A stretch of 64,000 nt of DNA. Origin: Onchocerca lupi. Taxonomy: Eukaryota > Nematoda > Chromadorea > Rhabditida > Onchocercidae. The position numbers and the translations under genes were made by a program. The notes under the pieces are model-generated. The model did not search any database. It was given only the letters and a program-made list of their open reading frames with translations, and was not told the origin of the DNA. The stretch lies in the NCBI GenBank assembly GCA_028564675.1, contig JAOVVO010000120.1:90862-154861 (forward strand), written 5' to 3'. Of this stretch, positions 39,913-52,800 are shown one piece after another (positions within the stretch are counted from its first letter, which is position 1; each line of letters starts with the position of its first letter).

Positions 39913-41471
39913 TTAATGTTCATACGGCTTTGTATCAGCAATTGGACGTTCATTCTCTTTGCTCTCGCCGTCACAAGACACGCGTACATTGTTTTCGGTT
40001 TCACCATTCATAGCATCGACATTACGAGCGCCTCGACGACCTCTGCCTGAAATTTACAGCTCAAATTTACAAGTTCCAACAGAATATTCTGAAAAGAATT
40101 TTGAATCTATATAGCTGAGTCACAGTAACTTATTATACATTTTAATCTGTCTCCTCCAAGACTTTCGTATCATTCTCTATTTGAAAAAATTGAAGTAAAT
40201 AAATTCGTACCTCCACGACCGCGTCCGCGGCCAAAATTTTTCCGTGGAATACTTTCACCATTTAATTGGTCCTCTGTAGTGGCATCTTGATGATCACCTT
40301 CCGATGCACGGCGACGCTGTCCACCACGACCACGCCCTCGGCCACGGAAACGGCCGCGTCCACGACTACGAAATCCTCCACGTCCGCGTCTTCCACCCTA
40401 GAACATTTTAATGATTTCAAACACAAAAACAATTGTTCCCGAATTAGTAAATCAAAATCACATATTTACAGTGTTCTACAAATTTCTTCTGACGACACTG
40501 CATGAAAGAATATCTATTCAGAATTCCTCACTTCATCGTTATCGCCATTTTCACCATCAGCTCTATCACCTTCAGAATTCGCGCGTCTAGCTCCACCTCT
40601 GCCCGGACGATAACCACCATAATAGAAACGTCGACGATAAGCTCGTCCTCTTCCTCGCATATCACTTTTATCAGCTGCATATCTCGAACCCTCCACGTAA
40701 CAACCGTTCGGACCGGTGACATTTGCTGCTTCTGGGCCTTTTTGTCCTTCTACAACATCGAATTCAACCTGTAAGTCAAAACAGCAATTTACTCTAATTA
40801 AGTTCTATCATCGCATTCCATCATTAACTTTCACTACATTGATTTTTAATATGTTAATGATCGTCTTGAAAGACAACTCCTTGTCAAAGAAAATCCTTCC
40901 TTTCCTCTACTTTTACCTATCGAAATCATTGATTCAAAGATCAAGAAAATGTAAACAAAATGGACCTTCTCGCCATCGCCCAGTGATCTCAAATACTTGT
41001 TTGGATTGTTCTTTGTGACAGCCGTTTGATGAACGAAGATGTCATCACCTGTATCAGCACGGTTTATGAACCCATAGCCGTTCTTGACGTTGAACCTGAA
41101 AAAAGCTTCCATTATGCTTCTTCAATAACAGTATTACCATATATCAATGACTAATCTTAAATCCTAACAAGTAAAACGACAAGTTTAGGCATGCTTACCA
41201 CTTAACGGTGCCCTGTATATGACGTGCAACGATCTTCTTCCCATCAATGTGGTTTTCGTCATTTAAGGGCATTTCAGTCTTTAATTGCCCGTAATGGTTC
41301 TCCGGCTTCTGTAAAATAATTACACTGCGTAAGCTCACTTAAAAACCTGTGAATTATCAGTCGCAATTAAATTTTCAATAGATTCTGAATGAATAAAAAA
41401 CATTTCTTCAAAAAAATTTTTCAAAATCCCTTTACTGAGTTGAAAATACTTACGTTGTTGGTTTCAGCCAT
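39913..41471 (-). CDS. Y-box (cold-shock domain) RNA-binding protein with RG-rich tail, CEY type (6 exons, 271 aa)
   Basis: Binds mRNA in cytoplasmic mRNPs; C. elegans relatives are the CEY proteins, and the resemblance seems closest to CEY-1. Exons in coding order: 41471-41454, 41308-41199, 41095-40966, 40768-40532, 40397-40211, 40046-39913 (272 codons). The cold-shock domain spans about residues 37-110 and keeps both RNA-binding motifs, NGYGFINR and DIFVHQTA, plus NNPNKYLRSLGDGE and EAANVTGPNG. After it come RG/GR-rich segments (GRGRAYRRRF, RGRGRFRGRGRGRGG) typical of Y-box proteins. The chosen ATG begins MAETNN. The same exon is open for another 18 codons upstream of it, back to an acceptor at 41526-41527, but contains no earlier ATG. 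Exon 3 ends at a weak donor, GTCCAT. Coding GC content is clearly higher here than in the flanks. Confidence 0.93.
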
Positions 41472-41525
41472 TTCAGATGGTACGGCTTGCGGTGGTAACT
41501 GCACCAGATCTTCTTGTTCAAGCGG
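41472..41525 (-). other. 5' UTR part of the Y-box start exon
   Basis: 54 bases between the acceptor ATTCTTCAG (41526-41527 on the minus strand) and the chosen ATG. The stretch is open in the same frame and reads like acidic and proline-rich protein (EQEDLVQLPPQ). It may be translated if an upstream exon supplies a start codon. Confidence 0.5.
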
Positions 41526-41913
41526 CTGAAGAATTTGAATCAATTTTTTTTTAAGTTTATTTAAAACGACTCAATTAGTTTTCTTTCTTCAATCCACGAA
41601 TATAACCTAGCCATTGCGAAAAAAGAAAGTTAAAATTAAACAATCAGGTAAATGAAGATAGTCAGACGTTTCTTCCGGTATCTCTCAAGCCATCTTAAAA
41701 TTCCCAAATACTCGGTTCATCTCGGAGAAAACTAATCAACTAAATAAACCTAAAAAAGGACAAATAAATAAGCCTAGACGTCCTAGAGCCTAGATCTGTC
41801 CAACAATTTACCGAATATAGAATACCATATTGCACGCAACGAATCTGGAATAGCTACATTTGTAATCCGTATGGCAAGTCTATCAACTGAACCCTCCCTT
41901 CGATCAAAAATCA

Positions 41914-42065
41914 CGCAATCCTCTCTTGAACTCCCCTCTTTCACCTTTCACCTTCTCTCTTCACTCTCCAGCCTTCTCCTCTCTTACTTCTCCTTTCTTC
42001 CTCTTCCCTTCTCTCCTCTCCCTTCCCTTTTCTCACTTCACCTGTCTCTTCTCCCTTTACCCCAA
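41914..42065 (+). repeat. CT-rich polypyrimidine tract
   Basis: About 150 bases made almost only of C and T, arranged as CTCTT, CCTT and CACC groups. It gives two false serine/leucine/proline-rich frames on the plus strand. As purines on the minus strand it would lie in the presumed first intron of the Y-box gene. Confidence 0.85.
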
Positions 42066-42266
42066 TCGATTTCATGAAACTGTCCGGAAAAAAAAAGAGC
42101 AACTTGCATGGCATTTCATGGCTTCGGCCGTTTAAATTTAATTTTAAATTTTCACAGAATCCCTCAAATTTCTAGATTTCATAGATTCAGAGACAGACAT
42201 ATTTCCTTATTTCATCTTATTCCTATTTTTATTCTCCAGCATCTTAAATTATATCCTGAATTACAT

Positions 42267-42278
42267 CCCCCCCCCCCC
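42267..42278 (+). repeat. Poly(C) run of 12
   Basis: Twelve consecutive cytosines just before the 35-bp minisatellite. Such a run is rare in a genome this AT-rich. Confidence 0.9.
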
Positions 42279-42287
42279 TCCAAACCA

Positions 42288-42470
42288 TACTACCTCATCC
42301 TATCCTCTACCATCTATTACCGTACTACTTTATCATACCTCTACCATCTAGTACCATACTACCTCATCCTATTTCTCCATCGTCCAGTACCGTACCACTT
42401 TATCCTACTTTCTACCATCTAGTACCATATTACCTCATCCTACTCTCCACTATCCACTACCACTTACTAC
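42288..42470 (+). repeat. Minisatellite, about five units of 34-36 bp
   Basis: Units start near 42288, 42323, 42357, 42393 and 42428. Each has a TACTACCTCATCCTA-like half followed by a CTACCATCTAGTACCA-like half. Odd units carry ACCTCATCC and even units carry ACTTTATC, so the true repeating block may be a pair of about 70 bp. The array is C/T-rich on this strand. Confidence 0.8.
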
Positions 42471-42651
42471 CTCTAGCACTGCATACTAAATTATTCTATC
42501 CTCTCTTCCCTTTCTCCTACTGTCCCATTGTCAACCCCATTCCCATAATCGGTAAACAACTGCTTTTCGTTAATCTCTTCCCAAACCTGATCTCTAATCG
42601 TTACGACTGACATGCTAAAAGTCATCATCTGAATTATTCTATTATTAAGCA

Positions 42652-42673
42652 TCATTCATTCATTCATTCATTC
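42652..42673 (+). repeat. (CATT)n microsatellite
   Basis: Five tandem copies of CATT/ATTC, a simple-sequence repeat in non-coding DNA. Confidence 0.85.
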
Positions 42674-43359
42674 CGATCAGTCAATCAATATTTCTCATTC
42701 AGTCGAATCTTTTCATTTTTGAAAAGAATGACTGCGTTCGCTGGAGCAGTTAAGAAATGTCTGATAAGAAATTTCAACTTAAAATATACACTCTAAACAA
42801 AGCGAATGAACATTCGTATAGCTCTCTTTTTGAATTAACCATTTATGCTATGATCATTTTCATCAGTGAAACTAAACGAAAACTTAGTAGAATTAAACTA
42901 AAACCAAGCTGTTAATTTATGGAAAACATTTATCAGTGAAGAAAATTTGAATGAGTGATTAATGATTGTCTCAACTAGAAATGAATAATAGATTTAAAGT
43001 GGGTGAAAGAGCATTGGAGTGAATGAAGTGAAATGATGTTCAGTTTGAAGCCTCATCTAGCATAAAGAGCTTTCTCTTTACTTTTTTAGTTTAAAGTTCC
43101 TGTCACGACTAATTCAAATCTTTTGGTTGTTTACTACAACAAAAAAAAAAAAAAAAACTTTCCAACTTGCCAAAATTTGGGATAATTTATACATAATGTA
43201 TATATATTTATATTATATTCTTTCAGATTCCGAAACAAAAAAAAAAAAATTCGAAAATAATCGATCGGAACTGTAATGATTTTTTCAGTTTACTAAATTA
43301 AAGTTCGGATTAAGAAAATTTCCCTTTTAAACTTCTTTCTCCTCCAAAAAGAAAAAAAA

Positions 43360-43378
43360 ACACACACACACACACACA
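43360..43378 (+). repeat. (AC)n microsatellite
   Basis: About nine AC dinucleotides following a poly-A stretch. Confidence 0.9.
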
Positions 43379-46300
43379 TAAGACCTTTGCTTTGAATTTT
43401 TCAAATGCCAATTTTAATTTTTTCCAATATGCACTGTTTCCAAAGAAATATTAATTTTAGAGCTTATGCATAAAAACCACAAAAAGAATTTTCAACGCAG
43501 TGTAACAAAAATAAACAATTAACAATTCGATATTCTTCCTCAAAATTTTAAATAAATCAAAAAAGGGTCTTTTCTTTTTAGAATAAAAGTTAAAACAAAA
43601 TTACAAATTCATATATGATCGATTATTAATAAATACTCTTCTCTTCCATTACATTGATATTCAAGACGAAGAATTGTATAAATAGGTATTCGATACAAGC
43701 AAAGAGTGATTTTAAGATTTTCACATTCCATTTTTAAAATCTAATTTTTCACATCAAAAATTAAAATTTATCTTTAAATATCAAAATTTTACTTCGCATT
43801 TTACTCCAAGATCTTATGCATCTCACTTATTATTTTCATAATAGCTTATTATTAGCTTATTATTTTATTATTTTCATAATCGGAAAGATGTCTGGCTTAT
43901 CGCTTGAATAAATTAAGTTTCGTTATAATTAATCACAAATATTTAAATAAGCTCTTTACAGTGCGATGTCATTAAAAATGATTAAAAGTATGTTTCAAAA
44001 AAGTGAATTTAACTTTGATACCAAAGATGATATCAATGCTGTAAATCCAAAAAAAGTGATATGATCACTTTTGGTGATATGATCAAATCATAATTGTTCA
44101 TTTGTAAAGAAGAATGGTCAGTTGTATTTGTTATCTAATGAAATGTAAAAAGATGTTTACTTTTATATGGAACAAATAATATATGCAGCAATAAATGATT
44201 AGCAACTCTGTGGTCATTGGTCATTTGATAAGACCAAGGTGAAGATGATATAAGCAAAGGTGAAGATGACCATCAGAAAAACGAATAAGATCAAGATGGA
44301 TTGAAGAAAGGGATGATAATCTATTAGGAACAGGATGGAGGAGAACTTGTGAAATGATCGGTTGCGATGGATGGATGGATGGTGGATGTGATGGCTAAAA
44401 AATCTTCGAAATGTATTTCCTGCTCTTTTCTCTCCTCCTTCTCAGCCAGAAAAATTGAATAGCAAATGTAAAAGTAAAGGTTAAATTGAATGGCCAATAT
44501 GAGAGGGAAAGAAAAATGGAAAGAAAAAAAGTTTTCGATTGAAATTTTGAGAGGATAGAATTGTTGACAAGGTGATAATGATGCTAGGATAATCAGTCCA
44601 TTCTTAACTTATTATCAGAATTTTTTGTCGATTGTTATTGTTCAAACAAGAGGATTATATGCCATCGTAAACTTCACCACAACCTATAGCCACCATTCTT
44701 CGAAACTGTACAATGATATGATAATAGATGAGTATGTGGGTGTGTGTCTGGTGGCACATATGATCAAATGTGTACGATTGTCGTTCAGTTATCCATTGAA
44801 CTTATTTTCAACGATTTTGGAAATTTTGAATTTTGAAATGAGAAGATCGCTAAAGTTCTTCGATCGAATTATTATCAACATAGTTAGACAATCAGATAGA
44901 GTTATACATCATATTGGAATGAAAGAGATCAGAAGAAGAAAGAAATTGGAATAAGGATGGAATGATAATGATAATCAGACGACGATATCAATAGATCATT
45001 AACTGTACAAGATAAAGGAGAGAAAGGTCAGAAGGAATTGTTGGACGGAAAAATCAGAGGTCGTCTGGATGAGTGAAGAAGAAGGCGAAGAAAGAAAGGG
45101 AAATGCCGGGATAAGTTTGAATAATTTGATAAATGTCTTCGTGCTTTACTTTTTTTGCTTCCCACTCTAATTTCTTCTTTCATCTATAACTTTGTGCTTT
45201 TTCAACAAACCCAAATATTGTCGTCAATTTGAATTCCTGAGGGATGGATGGTTGAAGATTTTCGAGATGTAGCAAGTGCGAAGAGAAGGAAAATTCGAGA
45301 TTCCTCAAACTGAAGTCATACTTTATGCTTTTTTTTATTTTCTTTCTTCCCTATGGAGATTTCATATTCTGCCTTCTTTCTTCTTCTCATTTAAATCCAA
45401 TGATATTGATTGGGTGAAAAGCAGCATACGAGAAATATTGATGGAATGATATTTTGGAGTGTAATAAAAGCAAAAGCTTGTGCTAGCAAAGAAGACTTTT
45501 CATACTTTCACATTTATTTTTGCATACATTCATAAAGTTCTTCAATACTGACTAAAGAACATTCGATCGAATCACTGGCAAGTTCGATAGGAAAGAGAAT
45601 CGATGCTTCTTTTTTTCTTTCTTTTTTTTTTTTTTTTTTTAAATCACACTTAAAAGATTACTACTTTCCTGCTTCGCTTTCGTGCTTATTACTGCTGCTA
45701 TCTCGGATTTTGTTTAATTATTATAAAAAGGAAGGAAAAGAAAAAAAGTATATATTAAAATTGCAAACTAAACAATTTAAAAAATAAGAATAGAATAAAA
45801 TTTTTTCAAAAAAAAATTTTTTTTTTTGCTACTAATCAATAATTTCTAAATTGTTTTATAGTCTTTGTATGAGCAGATTTATCAATCATTTTATGTTGAA
45901 TATATGCTGTAATCGGAAATTTAACCTTCCTAAATTCTCTTGTTGAGAGTATAATTGAGCATTTCAGCGGCTACTCATTATGGAATATCGATTATTTCGA
46001 TAATGCCAAACCAGGAATGATTTTCTTTTTTTTTTCTTTTTTTTATTAAATTAGAACTTATTGAAGCAGATAAAATATTTAAGTAAAGGGGTAAACTAAC
46101 CTAATTATAGCAGAAATTTCGAGAAGACTAAAAGTGTACTATTCGCTTATTCGTTAGCGTTTTTACACTAATCCAATAGGAACACAATGGAATAGAATAG
46201 AATAGAATAGAATATTGTATAAACATTGGAAAAAGAAATAAATGCAATCAATAGTTTAGAAACTTTTCGTCTTTTTTTTTTTTTTTCTCTTCTATTTATA

Positions 46301-46755
46301 ACAATCATTTCATTCTAAAATGATTTTTCCGTTTTTTTTCGCTGCACACAACTTTTATATTCGATAACATTTAGAAATTGCCAGAAAATTCGCAAAAGTT
46401 TAAAATGAAAATTGATTTTTGAATTAATAATACATAGAATTTTTAACCCAGTGGATTTATTCTTGAATAAAATTATACTATTCTTAAAATTTTCAAAAAT
46501 ATTCTAAATATGATGATTCCTTTTTGCAATTTTTTTTTTTTTATTCTTTTCTTTCCGTAATATTAAAACATGGAGAAAAAAAAAAGAAGTAGAAATGATC
46601 AAAAATCTAGAAAAGAAGAAAAGTAATTCAATTGAACTTTAATTTGGAAGATTTTCGGACTTTCCGAATGAAATAAATAATATATACTGAAAATTGTATC
46701 GAATGTTTAAAATGTTAAATAGTGTTTAAAAAAAAAATCGATATTTGAAAATTAC

Positions 46756-46841
46756 CTCAGGCCGCGATAAAGTTGAATTTAATAGTCCTATGATTCTTGA
46801 ATGAGAGTGACCAAACTACGTCGTGCTGATGAACTTTATTA
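46756..46841 (-). other. Candidate non-coding 5' exon of the Y-box gene
   Basis: On the minus strand a TTTTTTTGCCAG acceptor precedes an 86-base segment that ends at CCTGAG followed by GTAATT, a good donor. The segment has no ATG. If spliced to 41525 it stays open in the Y-box frame after an internal TAG. It could be a trans-spliced untranslated first exon with a 5.2-kb intron. No transcript evidence is visible. Confidence 0.25.
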
Positions 46842-48109
46842 CTGGCAAAAAAAGTGGAGAGCGGGAAGACGCGTAAATCAGCGGGTAATAGATTTCAAAA
46901 AGATGTCTGTGATCAACTAACCTTGGGTTCCTTGACCTTTGCAATGTTTCTTCACAGGAATAAGATTAAAATTCATAATTTACATATTGATGCTATATTT
47001 TCAGTCATACTTTCAGAGAATGGATGACCTCATCAGTCTCTTTTATTGATTTTTCCCATTTAATTTTTTAAAAAAAAATTTCTCTAAAAACTTTCGTCTA
47101 TTTACTTGCATACTTAATTATATGCATCTCTAAAATACTCCCTTATATCTTTTACATTTTTTTCGGAGAAAAAATTGCAGAAGAAATATCAAATAGAAAT
47201 AATAAATGATAAATGGCCATAGAAATAATTAAATTTCGATAATTGAAGTGATAAAATTGATAGCAATGATAACAATATCAACAATAATGTTAGTTATAGT
47301 AATTTAATAATATTAGTATTTATAATAATATTTGTAAAAGTATACAACAATTTATCCTATTTGAAAGCAAAAAAATGAATTTAAAAATTACAATTTAAAA
47401 AGTTTTAAAAAATCAAAAAACAATAGTAAGCAAAATTGAAATATAAAGGCTCAATTCTGAAAGGTTTATTAGCTGACTTTTACTAATTTTTATTAATTTA
47501 TTCATCATTTCAAAAATATACGAATTTATGGATGAGTAAGCAAAAGGTTCCAGAAAAAAGATATGATTGAGAGGAGTGGAAAAGAATGCGACAGACTGAA
47601 TTGATAGATTAAATATAAATTTTTCGATGAATTATTCTTTTTTGAAATAAAAAAAATTTATTATTATTGTTGTTGTTGTTTTGTTTTTTGTTTATTTGCA
47701 GTAATTTTCGACTATTAAATTGCTTTCTTATTTGAATGAAAATATCTTTACGAATATATAGAAATAATAGTAAAATTTAGTTTCGTTGTGGATGATGGAG
47801 TGACAAAATGCTTTAAAGTGGCTAAATTTAAATTATTCATGAAATGAGTCTCGCTAAATTACAATTACTTACTCACAACTCAAAAGAAATTTAAATTATA
47901 GCCATAATATTGACAATAGAAACAGTATAACGGAGAAATAATCAATCATTTCCGTAAATACTTGAATTTGAAATTTTCAAAATCTTTCTGCTCCGATTGC
48001 TTTGTTTTAGGGAAATAAAAGAAGCGAAGAGATTTTCAGGAAATGAAGGTAGACAAATTGATAATGTCATTTTGCATAATTCAATGAAGAAACATTTTCG
48101 AAGCCTCAC

Positions 48110-48245
48110 TAATTATTGGTACCTGAAATTGAATTAAGATTCCAGGTTCTAATTTCCTGTTATTCATGTTTTGATAAGAAACTGCTTGAATTTCGTAATT
48201 TAATTAGAACTTGGAGCTTAATTCAATTTCAGATACAAATGATAT
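48110..48245. repeat. 136-bp imperfect inverted repeat (hairpin)
   Basis: The left arm (48110-48150) and the right arm (48206-48245) are reverse complements over about 40 bases with only a few mismatches and one or two gaps. The best-matched core is CTGAAATTGAATTAAG against CTTAATTCAATTTCAG. The spacer is about 55 bases. There is no coding capacity. It could be a short inverted-repeat element or a transcribed hairpin. Confidence 0.75.
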
Positions 48246-49832
48246 CAACACAAATTTTCAATAATTTCAGGGTACGAGGTGGAAAAGGTATGTATGCATC
48301 GTATGTAAGCAAATTTTCGAGAAACATTCGAAATTTTTGAGTTTTTTTTATTTAAAAAAAGTTTTCACAAATTTCGTGAGATTTTTTTTTTCGTAAAGTT
48401 GCAATTTTAAAGATGCATTTGATTTCTAATTTGGAAAAAAGAAATTATCAATGATCAAATTTAATTTTCTAAATTTTTACTTAAATAAAAAACTGCATAT
48501 CATGCTTTCAAAATATTTCATACATTAGCATTATTAATTAAAATTTAAAAGTTCTCGCTCAAATTAATAATAATCAAACGAAAAAAGAATAGAACAATAC
48601 TGTAACAAATACTTTCAAACATTCGCTCTTTGCAAGTATTTAAAACAATAATTAATTTTTTAAGTCAATTATGGCAATAGCAAGAATTGAAATATTTTCA
48701 TTGTCAGAAATTAAAAAAAAAAAAAAGATTTCTTCGAACATATGTAACAAGCAATAGTTCAGTTTTTTCTTCCGACTCTCATTTTTGATAAATTTTGATT
48801 GGAAAATTGATGATCATTTTTCGCATTCCAATAAGCAAATTTTTGTCAGTTGACAAATGCAATAATATATGTGCTCTTTTTTCCAGTCAAAAATTCGATA
48901 ACATATGTAATGGACGGATAAATTGAATTTTTAAATTGCCGAAAATATTATTCGCTAAGATTAATCGTTTTTCAGGAAACTATATATATATATATTGGTG
49001 CTAGTAAATGCGAAGGAACATGATATATGTCAAACTATTCCATCTAATTTAAAAAAAAAAAAAAGTTCGCAATTAATTAAATTAATTAGAATTAGTTTTT
49101 TAATTGGACAAATTTTTTGCATTCTCGGAAGTAATCTTAATGCTATCTTTTAGAAGCCGATAATCAATCGTAATTACAGATATTTTAATTTGCCATATAG
49201 GTAAATTACAAAATATGATGTCAAATGAATTTGCTTTTAAATATTTTAAATTTAATTGAGTTGAAATTCTAACTTATCATTAGCGTTATAGACTTATTTA
49301 ATAAAAACTGTCATTTTTTTAAATCTCACTTTATAAATCAATAATGTAGTGATGAATATTTCTGAGTTTTCAGAGCTATTTCAAATGCGATGTATCAGAT
49401 ATTAGCAAAGAAAAAAAAGACGATGAAAATAATACTCTGCCAAGAATAAGCATAAATTTTGAAATAAAATTTAATCTTTTTTGGGGTTTTAGTAAGGAAA
49501 AGCCCAGCTCTGAAAAATTATTTCACATGTGATTGATGCATTTTTACTTAATTCTGAGACCTTTTTGGAAAGCAACAATTCCATGAATGATTCCATATTG
49601 AAGCATTTGGAAAGTGAAAATTTTATGAATATGAAGAAATTTCTCGACGATCATTTTCATCTCGAAAAATTTCGTTTTCCGAATTTCTTATTTCTTAAAA
49701 ATTAATACAAAACTGACCATCAATTTGACAGTCTGCCATTTTTGACAGTATGTTTTTTTTTGGCTCTATTTTAAATGTTGCATTGAATCAAAAACTTAAA
49801 CTACAAGCAATACATCAATAGAAAAGTTTTAT

Positions 49833-52800
49833 TCAATAATTAATGCTTTTTATCACGAAAAAAATCGATATAATACAGCCAATCAATAATTTATATGCTT
49901 TAAAATGGCACAGTTGACTGTCAGCAGAAACTGAATTCAATATATTTAGCCTATGTTTTGAAAAATCAATATTACAAGATGCTGGAAGAACAGGCCATTT
50001 GATCGTCAACATATCGTAAATTGCACTGCGACTGATCCAAAATAATCGATTGATAAACTGAAATTAAAAGCAAAGATTTGCAGTTATGTGTGGACTTGAA
50101 ATGTATGCACAAATAATTTTATAAATCAATAATAAGACAATTTATTGAAGAAGATATTTTGATGTGCCACAATTAAAGAGGTACTTGAAATGACGGATTT
50201 CAAAAGTAATCTTGGTACCATCCAAAATGTAGGTACCATAACATAAATATGATATTTTTTGACCAACGAGAGAAGACTTATTTTCACTTATATTTGAAAC
50301 GAAAAAAAATTCCTTTCCAATGATTTTTTGTGAAATCATCAGGCATTTTTTTTAAGATATGAATTTTATAAACATGAAATTATTGATAAATCTTGGAATT
50401 TTCATGCATCACAATATTCCAAAAATAATTTATAATAAAAGAAAATCTTACACTTCCACTGCTACGTCCACAGAGTTGTTCATAATTTTGTACGCTACAA
50501 TCAGCAAATCTATCCAAACGCCTGAAATTAAGAAATAAGCAATTTATTGATTAAAACTCTCAATCAGTTAATCTTTTCTATAGAAATTAGAAAACTATTT
50601 AAATGATATCGAAATTAATATTTCTTTTGAAATTTAAAAAAAAAAAATCTCTTAAATTACAATTATCAATTTGAAGTGAGCAATTTTTAGGGAAGTTTTT
50701 TTAATCAATTTATTTGTAGAAATTGAGAAATTAGGCTGATTGATAATTTGTTGAAAATCTACATAATTGAAAACTAAGTTCTTAGTGATATTTGAAATAC
50801 AATTCGAAAATGAACTAACAAGCATACTCTCTGAAGAGATTTTAATGACTCGTTCATTGCTAAAAATTTGATGCTTTCTCGAAGTTCATAACTTTCTTTA
50901 CGGCAATTTGACGTCAAATTGTTGATATTCAATCGCCAACATGGGAATTGTGCTCGAAGTACTGAAATTTCATTTATTTATTTGTTTATTGATATATTTA
51001 TTATTTTATTTGTTAATTCAATTTTCCTGCTTCTTTCAATTTATTTTCAAATTTTGTCAATCCGTTCACTTTCCACTTTTTCCTTTTTCTTGCCTGTTCA
51101 ATTATCACTTAACTAACTTTTCATAGTAAGACTAAATTGCTTAAGAATAGTAGAATAAACAAATCCAATATGTTGAAATTTAGATGAGATGATATCATTG
51201 ATCGAAAAAGGAATGAAAATGAAAATTTCTTGATTATCCGATCATTTCTTGATTCTTTTCATGCAATTCCAATGAATAAAATCTAATGAAGATGACAAAA
51301 TTTGATGAAGATATCGAATCCATAAAATTTAGCTAAATTTTGATTAATTTTTTTTTTTTTGATGAAAATGGAATCTAGATCTTCTAATAGTTTTGAATAT
51401 GCTAATAGATAATATTTAAATGTAAATTAAATTAAAATATAATTGGGTAAATAAATAAATATTTAGCATTTGTATGAAAAATCTTTTCTATTTGAATGTT
51501 TAAATCAAAAATACTTTTTTTGAATTTTTTAATGGATGCAAAAAAAAAGAAAAGAAAAGGAAAGAAAAACTGCATTTGGCCGATTAAAAATTGGTATTTA
51601 ATAAGATGGAAAAGCTAAATTTAGTAAAAATCCAAAATTTGTATGAAATATGAAAAGCGGAAAAGCACGCCATACCACGTACATTCGAACATATTTCTTG
51701 CCAAGGTGAAAGTCCTAGTTCTATAATTTTTCGTTCCTTTGTTTTATTACATTTAGCAAGACATCTGATTAACAAATCATTACTCCTAAAATATTTTTAA
51801 AAAATATTAATTTTTTGATGTAATTTCTCTTTTTTTTTTCTGGAAAAATATTCGATATTAAAAGTAGAAAGTAACTCTTTGAATATTATTTCAATTTTAA
51901 ATTAAAAAATATTCATATTTGATTAAATTATTTCGTTGGAAAAAAATTTTGAGAAAGTCCCTCAAAACGAAGAGATTATTGTTTTTACCAAATATCTTTC
52001 TATTAAAAAATACAATTCACTGATAGCGTAATTTACGCCAGAATACTGCTTATTATTATGTGTATTAGAAGCGATAATTTGCGATAAGATAATCGCTATC
52101 AATTATCGCTTATCCTTGCGACTTCTTCTGAATGCGACTCATTAAAGCGATTATCGGTTGTATGAAACCATTAGATGATGTCGTAACTATTTCATCTTTT
52201 CGCATTCATCAAAGATGATGAAGTATTTGGTATACAATCCGTCATAAATTTTGACATATTTGTCATCGTCATCATTGGTGTGAAGGAATTTATGTTACAC
52301 TCAACATGGCAAATTATAAGAGGCGTTAAGATGTTCTAATTAAAATCAATCGATTTTAGGCCAATGTTCTAAATCTTTGATGAGGAATTGTCAAATTTCC
52401 AGCAAATTGCTAAAAGGGACGAATCTTTATAATTGTTTCATTATTAATAAGTCATTAAAAAAAAAAAAAAAAAAAAAAGATTGAATCATTTTAAAAAATT
52501 ATGCTCAAAAAAATGTCCGAATTTATATTCTCACTGATGCGAATTGAAAGTTGAAACTATTCTTTGATAAAAATTTATTAAAAATGTCAAATTTAGAATT
52601 TCAATTCTATTCAATATTATTTACATCATTTAGACATATTTAGTATTGTCAACTTTATCAATATTTGTTCGCTTAAAAAACTAATGCCATTAAGATAAAA
52701 TTGGGATGTTTCATTTTCTATCCATTTGGATTAAAAAAAAAAAAAAAAAGTTTTACTATTGGAAAATTTATGATATGAATTAATTTCACGGATGTTATAA

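Larger units (their letters stand above)
41526..49832. other. Long non-coding stretch: likely Y-box first intron and upstream intergenic DNA
   Basis: Over 8 kb without a gene I can support. It holds the CT tract, the minisatellite, microsatellites (CATT at 42652, AC at 43360, GGAT at 44366-44384, AATAG at 46191-46214), many poly-A/T runs and the inverted repeat at 48110-48245. A minus-strand exon-like segment lies at 46756-46841. The longest frame, 44625-44954 (+, 109 codons), has no recognisable domain and no splice partners. Confidence 0.5.

Noticed and set aside
40266..40774. Serine/threonine-rich plus-strand frames
   Set aside because: Complement of the RG-rich Y-box exons 4 and 5.
41871..42422. 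Leucine/serine/proline-rich plus-strand frames
   Set aside because: They come from the CT-rich tract and the minisatellite; there are no splice signals and no domain.
44625..44954. 109-codon plus-strand frame
   Set aside because: The longest unexplained frame, but it has no domain, no exon partners and AT-driven composition; kept only as a note.
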